Below are positions 9,147 through 17,625 of a stretch of DNA of 64,000 nucleotides, piece after piece. This DNA comes from Mycolicibacterium peregrinum (GTDB taxonomy: Bacteria > Actinomycetota > Actinomycetes > Mycobacteriales > Mycobacteriaceae). The translations under genes were made by a program, and so were the position numbers. The number at the start of each line of letters is the position of its first letter. Position 1 is the stretch's first letter. The stretch covers positions 1-64,000 of the forward strand of contig NZ_LQPP01000005.1 in NCBI RefSeq assembly GCF_002102345.1, given 5' to 3'. The notes beneath the pieces were generated by a model that saw only the letters and a program-made list of their open reading frames with translations, searched no databases and was not told the origin of the DNA.

Positions 9147-9665
9147 CTATCGGTTGTCGATAGTCTTTTTGAGCCAATGTGCCCACTCGGCTTGCATGGC
9201 GTTGAAACGCAGGCCGAATTCCAGGGCTGCGTGTCCGTACCGGTCCTCGTCGGTGTCGGTCCAGGGGATGGATGCCTCCAGCTTCTTGAGTCGCGCCACC
9301 TCGGATTCGGAGTGGGCGGCCAGCGCAGCGAGGTGCTCAAGTGCCTGGTCGCGGGGCAATTCGCCCAGTAGGAACACCCGGAGCAGCCCGGCGCTGCGCT
9401 CGGGTGGATCGTCGGCGGGATCGGTGATCCAGCGCTCCAGTTCGGTGCGGCCGGCGGGGGTGATGCGGTATTCCTTGCGGCCGCGCGGCCCGATCGCTGA
9501 GACCTCGATCAGCCCGGCCCCGGCCAGCTTGTTGAGCTCGCCGTAGAGCTGGCTCTGGGTGGCCGGCCAGACGTTCGCCATCGATTTCTCGAACCGTTTG
9601 AGCAGGTCGTACCCACTGCCGGGGTGCTGTGCCAACAGGCCAAGTGCCGCCATGCGCAGACTCAT
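9147..9665 (-). CDS. PadR-family transcriptional regulator (Vir-like, C-terminal effector domain)
   Basis: A 172-residue PadR protein: the winged helix covers residues 1-75 (LGLLAQHPGSGYDLLKRFEKS, then TQSQLYGELNKLAGAGLIEV) and a C-terminal helical domain of the Vir type (about 90-172) ends with AEWAHWLKKTIDNR. Such regulators usually control an adjacent gene. It diverges from a carotenoid oxygenase gene, and the 49-bp gap between them holds a 24-bp near-perfect palindrome, so it likely represses that gene and itself. The effector is unknown. Confidence 0.88.
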   Translation of the reverse strand: MSLRMAALGLLAQHPGSGYDLLKRFEKSMANVWPATQSQLYGELNKLAGAGLIEVSAIGPRGRKEYRITPAGRTELERWITDPADDPPERSAGLLRVFLLGELPRDQALEHLAALAAHSESEVARLKKLEASIPWTDTDEDRYGHAALEFGLRFNAMQAEWAHWLKKTIDNR

Positions 9666-9681
9666 GCCGGCAGTCTACCGT

Positions 9682-9705
9682 CCACTATTGACATGTCAGT
9701 AGTGG
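9682..9705. promoter_or_regulatory. 24-bp near-perfect palindrome, PadR operator candidate
   Basis: CCACTA at 9682-9687 is mirrored by TAGTGG at 9700-9705, with the perfect core TGACATGTCA between; 11 of 12 pairs match. It lies between the divergent PadR gene and the carotenoid oxygenase gene, where a repressor would block both promoters. Confidence 0.65.
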
Positions 9706-9714
9706 AATGTCACC

Positions 9715-11034
9715 GTGGAGTGCATGACCTCAGCCCTGCCCATCGGCGAAACCGACTTCTTCCGGCGCGGCAACTACGCACCCGTCGCCGACGAACTCAC
9801 CGAATACGACCTGCCCGTCGACGGCGCGATCCCCGCCGAACTCGACGGCTGGTACCTGCGCAACGGCCCGAACCCCCGCCAGGCGACCGAGCACTGGTTC
9901 ACCGGCGACGGGATGATCCACGGCGTCCGCATCGAGGGCGGCGCGGCCAAGTGGTACCGCAACCGCTGGGTCCGCACCGACAGCTTCGTCAAGGACTTCC
10001 CGCTGTACAACGCCGACGGCACGCGCAACCTGCGCTCTGCCGTCGCCAACACCCACGTCGTCAACCACGCGGGCAAGACGCTGGCGCTGGTGGAATCCTC
10101 GCTGCCCTACGAGATCACCAACGACCTGGAAACCGTGGGCGCCTACGACTTCGGCGGGAAACTGGTCGACTCGATGACCGCGCACCCCAAGATCTGCCCG
10201 ACGACCGGAGAACTGCACTTCTTCGGATACGGCAGCATCTTCGAGCCCTACGTCACCTATCACCGCGCGGACGCCAACGGTGAACTGACCATCAACCGGG
10301 GGGTGGATGTCAAGGCGCACACCATGATGCACGACTTCGCGATGACCGCAGGCCATGTGATCTTCATGGACCTGCCCGTAGTGTTCGACCTCGACATCGC
10401 GATCAAGGGCGAAGGTGACATGCCCTACCGCTGGAGCGACGACTACGGCGCCCGATTCGGTGTGCTGCGCCGGGATGATCCCGACGCGCCGATCCGATGG
10501 TTCGACATCGATCCGTGCTACGTGTTCCACGTGGCCAATGCCCACGATGACGGTAATTCGATTGTGCTGCAGGCAGTTCGCTACCCCGAACTGTGGCGCA
10601 GCAACGGCGGGTTCGACGTCGAGGGCGTGTTGTGGGAGTGGCGGATCGACCTGGCATCCGGGACCGTCCGCGAGCGTCAGCTCGACGATCTCGGGGTGGA
10701 GTTTCCCCGCATCGACGATCGGTTGGCGGGTCTGCCCGCCCGGTACTCCGTGTCGGTCGCGGGCAATGCCTGGATCCGCTACGACCTGACCACCGGCGCC
10801 GGGGCGCGCCACGAACTCGGATCCGGCGGACCGGGGGAGGCCGTGTTCGTCCCCGGCACGGGTCCCGCCGACGAGAGCAACGGCTGGTACCTGGGCTACG
10901 TCTACAACCCGGAGCGGGACGGCAGCGATCTCGTGATCCTGGATGCATCCGACTTCACCAGCGGTCCCGTCGCGACCATCAAACTGCCGCAGCGGGTTCC
11001 CTACGGCTTCCACGGGAACTGGATCAGCGCCTAA
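9715..11034 (+). CDS. Carotenoid cleavage dioxygenase family protein
   Basis: A 439-residue RPE65/carotenoid oxygenase. The N-terminal signature GWYLRNGPNPR is present. The four iron-binding histidines can be placed in MTAHPKICP, TMMHDFAMT, CYVFHVANAHDD and VPYGFHGNW, in the order and spacing expected for the seven-bladed propeller. These enzymes cleave a conjugated double bond of carotenoids, apocarotenoids or stilbenes with Fe(II) and O2; the substrate here is not visible. GTG at 9715 is used, with ATG at 9724 equally possible. The PadR operator candidate lies directly upstream. An antiporter gene follows after 3 bp. Confidence 0.93.
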   Translation: MECMTSALPIGETDFFRRGNYAPVADELTEYDLPVDGAIPAELDGWYLRNGPNPRQATEHWFTGDGMIHGVRIEGGAAKWYRNRWVRTDSFVKDFPLYNADGTRNLRSAVANTHVVNHAGKTLALVESSLPYEITNDLETVGAYDFGGKLVDSMTAHPKICPTTGELHFFGYGSIFEPYVTYHRADANGELTINRGVDVKAHTMMHDFAMTAGHVIFMDLPVVFDLDIAIKGEGDMPYRWSDDYGARFGVLRRDDPDAPIRWFDIDPCYVFHVANAHDDGNSIVLQAVRYPELWRSNGGFDVEGVLWEWRIDLASGTVRERQLDDLGVEFPRIDDRLAGLPARYSVSVAGNAWIRYDLTTGAGARHELGSGGPGEAVFVPGTGPADESNGWYLGYVYNPERDGSDLVILDASDFTSGPVATIKLPQRVPYGFHGNWISA

Positions 11035-11037
11035 TGT

Positions 11038-12222
11038 GTGCGGATGGCCGGGTTCGGGTTCGACACGCTGGCACTGGTCGCGGTCATCGGCCTGACGGGA
11101 CCGGCGCTGGCCGCCGTTCCGCGGTTACGAATCCCGGTGGTCATCGGTGAGCTGATCGTCGGGATCGTCCTGGGCGGAAGTGGATTCGGCGTCGTCGATC
11201 ACACCGATCCCACCTTCACCCTGCTCGCCGACATCGGGTTCGCGCTGGTGATGTTCGTCGTGGGCACCCACGTGCCGGTGCGCGACACCACGTTGCGCAC
11301 CGCGCTTCCCAAGGCACTGGTGCGGGCGATGTCGGTGGGGGCGGTGGCCGCCGTGCTCGGAGTGGTGATCGCGCACCTGTTCGGGACGGGCCACGCCGCG
11401 CTCTACGCCGTGGTGATGGCATCCTCGTCGGCCGCGCTCGCCCTACCGGTGATCGACGGCCTGCGTCTGCAGGGGCCGAACGTGCTGTCGGTGACCGCGC
11501 AGATCGCCATTGCCGATGCGGCATCGATCGTGTTGCTGCCCTTGGTGATCGACATCCAGCGGGCGCCGGGAGCCGCTCTCGGTGCGCTGGCCATAGCCGG
11601 CTGCGCGGCGGTGTTGTTCGTGGTGTTACGTGCCGCGAATGCCCGGGGGCTACGCAAACGCCTGCACCGGTACTCCGAGGAGCACAAGTTCGCGCTTGAG
11701 CTGCGCCTGAGCCTGGTGATGCTGTTCGGCCTGTCAGCGCTGGCCGTCGCCACTCATGTCTCGATCATGCTGGCCGGGTTCGCCCTCGGCCTGGTGGTGT
11801 CGGCGATCGGTGAGCCGCGGCGGCTGGCCAGGCAGTTGTTCGGTATCACCGACGGCTTCTTCGGCCCATTGTTCTTCATCTGGCTCGGCGCCTCGCTGCA
11901 AGTCCGCGAACTCGCCGACAAGCCCGAATTCATCGGGCTCGGAGGGGCTTTGGGACTCGGTGCGGTACTCGCCCACAGTGCCGGGCGATTGCTGGGCCAG
12001 CCTGTGACGCTGGCCGTGTTCTCCGCCGCCCAACTCGGCGTGCCGGTCGCCGCCGCGACGCTGGGCACCGAGCAGCACCTGCTTGCGCCAGGTGAGCCCG
12101 CTGCACTGATGCTCGGCGCGCTGGTCACCATCGCGACCACCTCGGTCGCCGGGGTGCTCGCGGCGCGCCGGGCAGGGACGACGCCAACGCCGTCGGAATC
12201 AGCGGCTGCACCACGAGAGTGA
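11038..12222 (+). CDS. CPA2-type cation/proton antiporter (Kef/NapA-like)
   Basis: A 394-residue membrane protein with about 11-12 hydrophobic helices, beginning FDTLALVAVIGLTGPALAA and IPVVIGELIVGIVLGGSGFG, the latter a typical Na+/H+ exchanger (PF00999) helix. QIAIADAASIVLLPL fits the discontinuous ion-binding region. There is no RCK/TrkA domain, so it resembles short Na+/H+ antiporters rather than full Kef channels. It starts 3 bp after the carotenoid oxygenase stop and is likely co-transcribed with it. GTG at 11038 or ATG at 11044 may be the start. Confidence 0.85.
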   Translation: MRMAGFGFDTLALVAVIGLTGPALAAVPRLRIPVVIGELIVGIVLGGSGFGVVDHTDPTFTLLADIGFALVMFVVGTHVPVRDTTLRTALPKALVRAMSVGAVAAVLGVVIAHLFGTGHAALYAVVMASSSAALALPVIDGLRLQGPNVLSVTAQIAIADAASIVLLPLVIDIQRAPGAALGALAIAGCAAVLFVVLRAANARGLRKRLHRYSEEHKFALELRLSLVMLFGLSALAVATHVSIMLAGFALGLVVSAIGEPRRLARQLFGITDGFFGPLFFIWLGASLQVRELADKPEFIGLGGALGLGAVLAHSAGRLLGQPVTLAVFSAAQLGVPVAAATLGTEQHLLAPGEPAALMLGALVTIATTSVAGVLAARRAGTTPTPSESAAAPRE

Positions 12223-12270
12223 CGCTGTGGTCGTTGCGCCGCGCGGATGACGACCACAGCGTCACTTTCG
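12214..12270. terminator. Strong bidirectional hairpin between convergent genes
   Basis: A perfect 16-bp stem (12219-12234 with 12250-12265, 15-nt loop) extends outward to about 21 pairs including one G-T wobble. It begins inside the antiporter stop region and ends just before the stop of the convergent AraC-type gene, so it can serve both transcripts. There is only a short T run, as is usual in mycobacteria. Confidence 0.8.
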
Positions 12271-12273
12271 CGG

Positions 12274-13200
12274 TCAAACCGCCCGATGTTCATTCGGGCT
12301 GACCCCGTAGGACCGTTTGAACGCGCTGCTCAACGCGAACGGTGTGGAGTAGCCGACCTGCCGGGCGACGGCCGCGATGGTCGCCTCGCTGCCGCGCAGC
12401 AGGTCGGCCGCCAGCGCCAGGCGCCAACCGGTGAGGAACGCGATCGGTGGTTCACCGACCTGATCGGTGAACCGGCGCGCAAAGACCGCGCGCGAACACC
12501 CCACTGCCGTAGCCAGATTGGAGACCGTCCAGGGGTGGGCCGGATTGTTGTAGATCAGCTTGAGGGCAGGCCCGACGACCGGATCCCGTTCGGCCTGCCA
12601 CCACGGTGGTGCGTTGCCGTCCCGGTCGAACCAGGTACGCAGGACCGCGATCAGCAGCAGGTCGAGCAACCGATCCAGATAGGCCTCCTGCCCGGACCCG
12701 TCGCGGCCGGCCTCCACCGACAGCAGATCGATCAGCGGGGTGTCCCACTCTTCGGCGCGCAGCACCAGCACCGCAGGCAGTGCGTCCAGCAGACGGGCAC
12801 TGACCTCGCTGCGGCCCTCGTAGGCGCAGACGATCGACTCCGCGCCCCCGTCGGCCCTGTTGCCCCAGCTGCGCAGCCCGAGCGACATCTCGAAATGTAG
12901 ATCCTCACCCGACAGCGTGGTGCACTGCTGTCCGGGATGGATGACGACGCTCGGCGGCGTAGCCGGATCGTCGGCGAAGACGTAGTTCTCGGTGCCGCGG
13001 GTCACCGCCACGTCACCCGGCCCGAGCCGTAACGTGCCACTGCGCTCGCCGACGATGACGGCCTGGCCGCGCGTCTGACAGATCAGGGCCAGCGGCGCTT
13101 CGTCGCGGATGGCGAGCGACCACGGCGGATCCATGCGGAGCCGCAACACGAATGCGCCCCGTGCGCGCACGCCGTCGAGCAGTCCGACCAGGGCGTCCAC
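12274..13200 (-). CDS. AraC-family regulator with N-terminal cupin-like domain
   Basis: A 308-residue regulator. The first about 190 residues form a cupin-type sensing domain (AraC-binding-like, with DPPWSLAIRDEAPLALIC and GDVAVTRGTENYVFAD). The C-terminal 100 residues are the double helix-turn-helix, with WTVSNLATAVGCSRAVFARR, then SEATIAAVARQVGYSTPFAL and SSAFKRSYGVSPNEHRA, a textbook AraC signature. It lies 16 bp downstream of a methyltransferase gene on the same strand, probably in one transcript. The target is unknown; the adjacent divergent DUF1772 gene or the methyltransferase are candidates. Confidence 0.92.
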   Translation of the reverse strand: MDALVGLLDGVRARGAFVLRLRMDPPWSLAIRDEAPLALICQTRGQAVIVGERSGTLRLGPGDVAVTRGTENYVFADDPATPPSVVIHPGQQCTTLSGEDLHFEMSLGLRSWGNRADGGAESIVCAYEGRSEVSARLLDALPAVLVLRAEEWDTPLIDLLSVEAGRDGSGQEAYLDRLLDLLLIAVLRTWFDRDGNAPPWWQAERDPVVGPALKLIYNNPAHPWTVSNLATAVGCSRAVFARRFTDQVGEPPIAFLTGWRLALAADLLRGSEATIAAVARQVGYSTPFALSSAFKRSYGVSPNEHRAV

Positions 13201-13216
13201 CTCGGTAGGGTAACGC

Positions 13217-13984
13217 TCATTCCGGCTTGCGCGCTTCGATCAGATGCCGGGACGAGTGCGCGACGAAGGATCCGTCGGTCGTGATCTGCCGGTCCAGTGC
13301 GGCGAGTTCGTCGCGATAGGCCGCCACGGTGAAGCCGGGCACGATCCAGATGACCTTGCGTAGGAAATACACCACCGCGCCGATGTCGAAGAACTCCATC
13401 CGCAGCCGCTCGGCCCGCAGGTCGACGATGTCCAGGCCGGCTTTCTGCGCCGCGGCACGCTCGACATCGGGATCTCGCGCCAGCCGGGCCTGTGGCTGCG
13501 GGCCGAGGAATAACTCGGTGAGCTCGAAAACGCTTGCCGGTCCGACATGTTGAGCGAAGTAGGTGCCGCCGGGACACAGCACGCGCGCGATCTCATCCCA
13601 CCACACGGTGGCCGGGTGCCGGCTGAGAACCAGTTCGAACGCCGCGTCGGCGAACGGCAGCGGCGGCTCATCGGGGTCGGCGACCACGACGACCCCACGT
13701 GGTCCCAGCAGCCGGGTCGCCCGGTCGAGGTTGGGCGGCCAGGACTCGGTGGCCGCCATGGTCGGCGGGAACACCGCCGCCCCGGCGAGCACTTCGCCAC
13801 CACCGGTCTGGATGTCGAGCGCCGATGATGCCGCGCGCAACCGTTCGCTCATCAGGCGTTGAAACCCCCATGACGGTCGGGCTTCGGTGGCCCGCCCGTC
13901 CAGCCATGAGAAGTCCCAGCCGTCCACCGATGCCGCATCGGCCTCGGTGATCAGGTCGTCGAATTCGCGGGTCATGGTCTCCAT
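13217..13984 (-). CDS. Class I SAM-dependent methyltransferase
   Basis: A methyltransferase of about 255 residues. The SAM site is built from LDIQTGGGEVLAGAA (motif I) and VVVADPDEPPLPFADAAFEL, and it carries a Met11-type 'WDEIARVLCPGGTYFAQHVG' post-motif. METMTREF starts at 13984; the Met at 13975 has a GGAG just upstream, and a longer start at 14014 is possible. The substrate is unknown. It precedes the AraC regulator on the same strand and diverges from a DUF1772 gene, with roughly 90 bp between them for both promoters. Confidence 0.82.
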   Translation of the reverse strand: METMTREFDDLITEADAASVDGWDFSWLDGRATEARPSWGFQRLMSERLRAASSALDIQTGGGEVLAGAAVFPPTMAATESWPPNLDRATRLLGPRGVVVVADPDEPPLPFADAAFELVLSRHPATVWWDEIARVLCPGGTYFAQHVGPASVFELTELFLGPQPQARLARDPDVERAAAQKAGLDIVDLRAERLRMEFFDIGAVVYFLRKVIWIVPGFTVAAYRDELAALDRQITTDGSFVAHSSRHLIEARKPE

Positions 13985-14073
13985 CGTCGCAGTGCCGACC
14001 GGCGAGACGATCACGTATGGAATCGGGAGCCTTGGCCATGGAACGTCTCGGGTCGGCGCCGTTGACTGAAGCC

Positions 14074-14553
14074 ATGACCATCAGCCCCGTCGCCGTCCTC
14101 ACCGCAGCCGCCGCCCTAGCCAGTGCCGCGAGCGGTGGAATCTTCTACGCCTTCTCGACATTCGTGATGCGCGGACTCGACCGGACCGGTCCCGTCGCCG
14201 CGATCACCGCCATGCGCGGGATGAACTCAGCCGCCAACTCCAACGCGCCGTTCCTGCTGTTCCTGCTCGGCTCTGCGCTGCTCTCGTTGACTCTCGGCGT
14301 GGTCGCCCTGACGCAGATCGGCCGGCCGGGCAGTTGGTTTCTGCTGGCCGGCGCGATCTTCGGCGTCCTCGGGGTCCTCGTCACGATGCTGTTCAACGTG
14401 CCGCTCAACAACCACATCGATCAGGTCGATCTCGCTGATGCGGCCGCCGAATGGCAGTCCTACCTGACCGCCTGGACCGCGTGGAACCACGTGCGCGCCG
14501 CCTCCGGATTCGTCAGCGCGGTCCTGCTGGTGATCGGGCTGCGTTACCGCTGA
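14074..14553 (+). CDS. DUF1772 (anthrone oxygenase-like) membrane protein
   Basis: A 159-residue protein with four membrane helices and the DUF1772 pattern: AAALASAASGGIFYAFSTFV at the N-terminus, AMRGMNSAANSNAPF in the first loop, and NVPLNNHIDQVD later. Fungal and actinobacterial relatives include anthrone oxygenases, but most bacterial members are uncharacterised. ATG at 14074 gives the standard family length. Its last 10 bases overlap the 3' end of the convergent MFS gene. Confidence 0.85.
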   Translation: MTISPVAVLTAAAALASAASGGIFYAFSTFVMRGLDRTGPVAAITAMRGMNSAANSNAPFLLFLLGSALLSLTLGVVALTQIGRPGSWFLLAGAIFGVLGVLVTMLFNVPLNNHIDQVDLADAAAEWQSYLTAWTAWNHVRAASGFVSAVLLVIGLRYR

Positions 14554-16094
14554 GGCTGCCTGCGGAACGCCGCCGCCACGATCCCGGCCGCCGCCAGCGC
14601 CAGCGTCGCCGCGATGATCGCCGTCGGCGCGATGCCGGAATCGAACGCGGTGCGGGCGGAGTCGAGCAGTTGCGCCGCCGTGTTCGCCGGCAGGTCGGCG
14701 GCCACGGAGGTGGCGCCGCCGATGCTCTCACCGGCGTCGGCGGCCTGTGCCGGACTCAAGCCGGCCGGCAAGGCAATGTTGTTGCGGTAGAACGCCGTGA
14801 AGATCGTGCCGAGCGTGGCGGTGCCGATCACTGCGCCCAGCTCGTAGGCGGTCTCCGAGACTGCCGACGCTGCACCGGCTTTGGCGGCCGGTACCGAGGC
14901 GACGATGGTGTCGTTCGACACCGTCTGGGAGATGCCGACGCCGAGCTCGAGCACGATGAACGACACGATCACCGCGACCACCGAAAGGTCGTGGCGGAAC
15001 AGCAGGATCATGATGAACCCGGCCGCGACCAGCACCAGTCCGGCGACCATCAGGGTCTGCGGCGCAAAGCGTTTCGCCAGCTTGACCACGCTGATCCCGG
15101 CGACCATCGACACCACCGCGCCCGGCAGGGTCACCAGGCCGGCCGCCAGCGGAGACAGGCCGAGCACCAGCTGCAGGTGCTGCGAGATGAAGAAGATGAA
15201 GCCGATCAACCCCACGATGGACAGGAAGTTCGCCAGGATCGACGAGCTGAACGGTGCGTAGGAGAACAGCCCGATGTCGAGCATCGGGGTGGCGCTGCGC
15301 TTCTGCCGAAGGACGAACAGCACGCCCGAAGCGATGCCGACCACGAAGGCCAGTCCGGTCAGTACCGACAGCCCATCGTGAGCGGTGGTCTTGATCGCCC
15401 ACACGATGGGCAGCATGGCGGTGAAGGACAGCGCCACGCTGGTCAGATCCAGCGGGCCCGGATTGGGGTCACGGGACTCCGGTATCAGCTTGGGGCCCAG
15501 GACGAGCAGCGGCAGCAGGATCGGGACGGCCACCAAAAACACCGAACCCCAATGGAAATGCTGCAACAGCGCGCCACCGACGATCGGCCCGAGAGTGGAT
15601 CCCGCGGTGAAGCACGAGGCCCAGATCGCGATGGCCAGCCGGCGGGCGGAGGCCTCGGTGAAGATGTTGCGGATCAACGACAGCGTCGAGGGCATCAGCA
15701 TGGCACCGAACACGCCCAGCACGGCGCGGGCCAGCACCAGGTACTGCGCGCTCGGTGCGAAGGCGGCCGCCACCGACACCACAGCGAAACCGGTGGCACC
15801 GATCAGCAGCATCCGGCGCCGGCCCAACCGGTCGCCGAGGCCGCCCATGGCGACCAGTAGTGCGGCCAGCACCAGCGAGTAGACGTCGACGATCCAGAGT
15901 TGGGTGGATGCCGCGGGCCGGAAATCCTCGGCGATCGCCGGAAGGGCGAACGCCAGCACGGTGTTGTCGACCGCGATCAGGATTACCGGAAGGGCCAGCA
16001 CGGCGAGTGCGAGCCAGGCGCGTTTGGGCGTCGGTGTCATCGACGGCGAGCCGTCGAGAGAGTTCGACGGCGAGCCGTCGAGACGGGTGGACAT
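14544..16094 (-). CDS. MFS drug transporter, DHA2 (EmrB/QacA) family
   Basis: A 516-residue pump with 14 hydrophobic helices, the DHA2 number. Motif A is GGLGDRLGRRRMLLIGA and motif C is VLGVFGAMLMPSTLSL. It exports hydrophobic or cationic drugs with proton exchange. The N-terminus is odd: two copies of the residues LDGSPS encoded by a duplicated palindrome, and Met at about 16040 (MTPTPKRAW) may be the true start, leaving those repeats upstream. It lies 25 bp downstream of a tetR-like gene on the same strand that is broken by a stop, so its control may be lost. Confidence 0.9.
   Translation of the reverse strand: MSTRLDGSPSNSLDGSPSMTPTPKRAWLALAVLALPVILIAVDNTVLAFALPAIAEDFRPAASTQLWIVDVYSLVLAALLVAMGGLGDRLGRRRMLLIGATGFAVVSVAAAFAPSAQYLVLARAVLGVFGAMLMPSTLSLIRNIFTEASARRLAIAIWASCFTAGSTLGPIVGGALLQHFHWGSVFLVAVPILLPLLVLGPKLIPESRDPNPGPLDLTSVALSFTAMLPIVWAIKTTAHDGLSVLTGLAFVVGIASGVLFVLRQKRSATPMLDIGLFSYAPFSSSILANFLSIVGLIGFIFFISQHLQLVLGLSPLAAGLVTLPGAVVSMVAGISVVKLAKRFAPQTLMVAGLVLVAAGFIMILLFRHDLSVVAVIVSFIVLELGVGISQTVSNDTIVASVPAAKAGAASAVSETAYELGAVIGTATLGTIFTAFYRNNIALPAGLSPAQAADAGESIGGATSVAADLPANTAAQLLDSARTAFDSGIAPTAIIAATLALAAAGIVAAAFRRQPQR
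16040..16083. repeat. Duplicated palindrome at the MFS gene 5' end
   Basis: Two direct copies of CGACGGCGAGCCGTCGAGA lie at about 16040-16058 and 16065-16083, each containing the inverted repeat CGACGGC/GCCGTCG. If the MFS protein starts at Met 16040, these are in its leader and could be operators; otherwise they encode the repeated LDGSPS. Confidence 0.55.
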
Positions 16095-16119
16095 GTGGGG
16101 AGCTCCAAGAAAGTTTCGT

Positions 16120-16695
16120 TCAGCCGCGCGGGAGGTCGATGGTGCCCGCGGTCAGGCTGGTCATGATGGCGTCGACGATTTGGTGGCGGGGTGTGCCGTC
16201 CTGCTTGGCGGCTTCGTAGCCGGCGTCGAGCAGGGCCCAGAACACTCGCCGGGCCCATCCTGGGGGATATTCGGGCCTGTCGACAGAGGCGCGGTTGAGC
16301 ACCTCGACGATCGCCTCGTCTCCGGTGTCGAGGTAGGCGGCCAGCTCGGGATCGGCCAGGATCGTCGGCTCGCTGTACACGAAGATCACGATGGGGCCCA
16401 GGTCGAGTTGGCTTTCCACCACGCGGCGCAGCGCCGCATCCGCCGGACCGTGGGTGGGATCCGCGCGGTCGATTTAGGCGTTGCTGAGCGCGTGGACGTG
16501 TCGGGCCAGGGCCCGGAGGAGATCGGTGCGTTCCGGGTAGTACCGGTGCACGGTGCTGCGGCCGACGTCGGCGGCAGCGGCGATATCGGTCAGTGACGCC
16601 GACGGATTGTCGGCCAGGACCGTCATGGCGGCATCGAGAATCGCCTTGCGGGTGCGCTCACGCGGCCCGCTGTGCGACGACGCCGAACTGGTCAT
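16120..16695 (-). pseudogene. TetR-family regulator interrupted by an in-frame TAA
   Basis: Residues 1-73 form the TetR helix-turn-helix (TDIAAAADVGRSTVHRYYPERTDLL) and end at TAA (16474-16476). The same frame continues without shift through IDRADPTHGPADAALRR into a normal TetR ligand-binding half that ends at 16120; both halves are multiples of three apart. One G-to-T change in a GAA codon would explain the stop. The truncated product keeps DNA binding but lacks the dimer/ligand core. It precedes the MFS pump in the same direction. A sequencing error or stop readthrough are the other explanations. Confidence 0.85.
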
Positions 16696-16697
16696 GC

Positions 16698-16727
16698 ATC
16701 AAAATGTAGCACGATCGGATCAAAATG
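16698..16727. promoter_or_regulatory. Direct repeat in the TetR pseudogene promoter
   Basis: ATCAAAATG occurs at 16698-16706 and 16719-16727, 21 bp apart (two helical turns), in the 52-bp gap before the tetR-like gene. It may be a regulator or polymerase contact site. Confidence 0.4.
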
Positions 16728-16747
16728 AGACAGTGATGTCCCACACC

Positions 16748-17593
16748 TCAGCTGGGCAACGTGAACCCGCTGGCCGGAGGTGGTGGAGGGCGGTTCGGAT
16801 ACGGCGGCGGATAGGGGCCTGGGAACGCCGGGGCCGGGACCTGCGGCATGAGTCTGGCCAGCGCGCGACGGTGCCGTTCGGCCAGCACCGCGGCCAGCAC
16901 GTACTCGACCGGCGCCCCCGGCGGCGGTGGGGGCGAGATGCGGGAGGTCACCTCGCCGAAGATCCTCGTGCCCATCTCCTGGCGTATCCGCGGGTCGAGT
17001 TGGGCCGAGCGCGACACGAACTGCCTGGCGAGCTCGGCCTGCTCGGGGCCCAGCCCGGACAGTTCCAGCGAGCCGGCCCACCAGGCCAAGGCCGGCGGCA
17101 TGACCGGTGGCGGGTTCAATTTGGGCCCGCGCTCACTGATCACCACCGTCCCGGCGAAGATGTCGCCGAGGCGCTTGCCCTTCGCAGACACCAGGCTGCA
17201 GATCACCGCGGGCCCACCGGTGAGCATCCATATCTCGACGAAGCCCGCCAGCCCGCGGAACAGGGCCTGCCGGAAGCGTTCCGGGCCGCCGTCCTCGGCC
17301 ACCACCCGGAGTCCCAGCGCCATCTTGCCCAGCGACCGGCCGCGGGTCGCGGTTTCCATCACCACCGGATAGCCCACCAGGGTCAGCACCGTGAAGATGA
17401 TCAGAATGGCAGCCGACAGTGCATCGTCGAGCTGGCTCAACGTGATCGACCACAACACCAGACCCGCCACATAGCCGACGGCGATCACCAGAATGTCGAT
17501 CAATGCGGCCAGCGTGCGCACCGGCAACTGGGCGATCGCCACGTCGAGGACGACGGCGTCCCCGGTCACCACCGGCGCGGGCTGCCAAACCAT
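16748..17593 (-). CDS. RDD-family membrane protein (Rv3695-like)
   Basis: A 281-residue protein with an N-terminal RDD domain: IAQLPVRTLAALIDILVIA carries the defining Arg/Asp pair, followed by two further hydrophobic helices and TRGRSLGKMALGLRVV, the second RDD hallmark. The C-terminal third is soluble and ends in a Pro-rich tail. RDD proteins are thought to be transporters or regulators of ion homeostasis. It diverges from the SpoIIM-like gene with a 32-bp gap, as in M. tuberculosis Rv3695/Rv3694c. It is slightly shorter than the M. tuberculosis protein as I recall it (about 310 aa). Confidence 0.9.
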   Translation of the reverse strand: MVWQPAPVVTGDAVVLDVAIAQLPVRTLAALIDILVIAVGYVAGLVLWSITLSQLDDALSAAILIIFTVLTLVGYPVVMETATRGRSLGKMALGLRVVAEDGGPERFRQALFRGLAGFVEIWMLTGGPAVICSLVSAKGKRLGDIFAGTVVISERGPKLNPPPVMPPALAWWAGSLELSGLGPEQAELARQFVSRSAQLDPRIRQEMGTRIFGEVTSRISPPPPPGAPVEYVLAAVLAERHRRALARLMPQVPAPAFPGPYPPPYPNRPPPPPASGFTLPS

Positions 17594-17625
17594 ACCGACA
17601 CACGCTACCGACTACGCTTTGCCAC

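Noticed and set aside
9730..11013. 427-codon frame antisense to the carotenoid oxygenase
   Set aside because: The plus-strand gene shows all four iron histidines; the antisense frame is a compositional artefact.
14451..15860. 469-codon frame opposite the MFS gene, rich in Arg, Gln and His
   Set aside because: Its composition is typical of a shadow frame; the MFS helices and motifs on the minus strand are clear.
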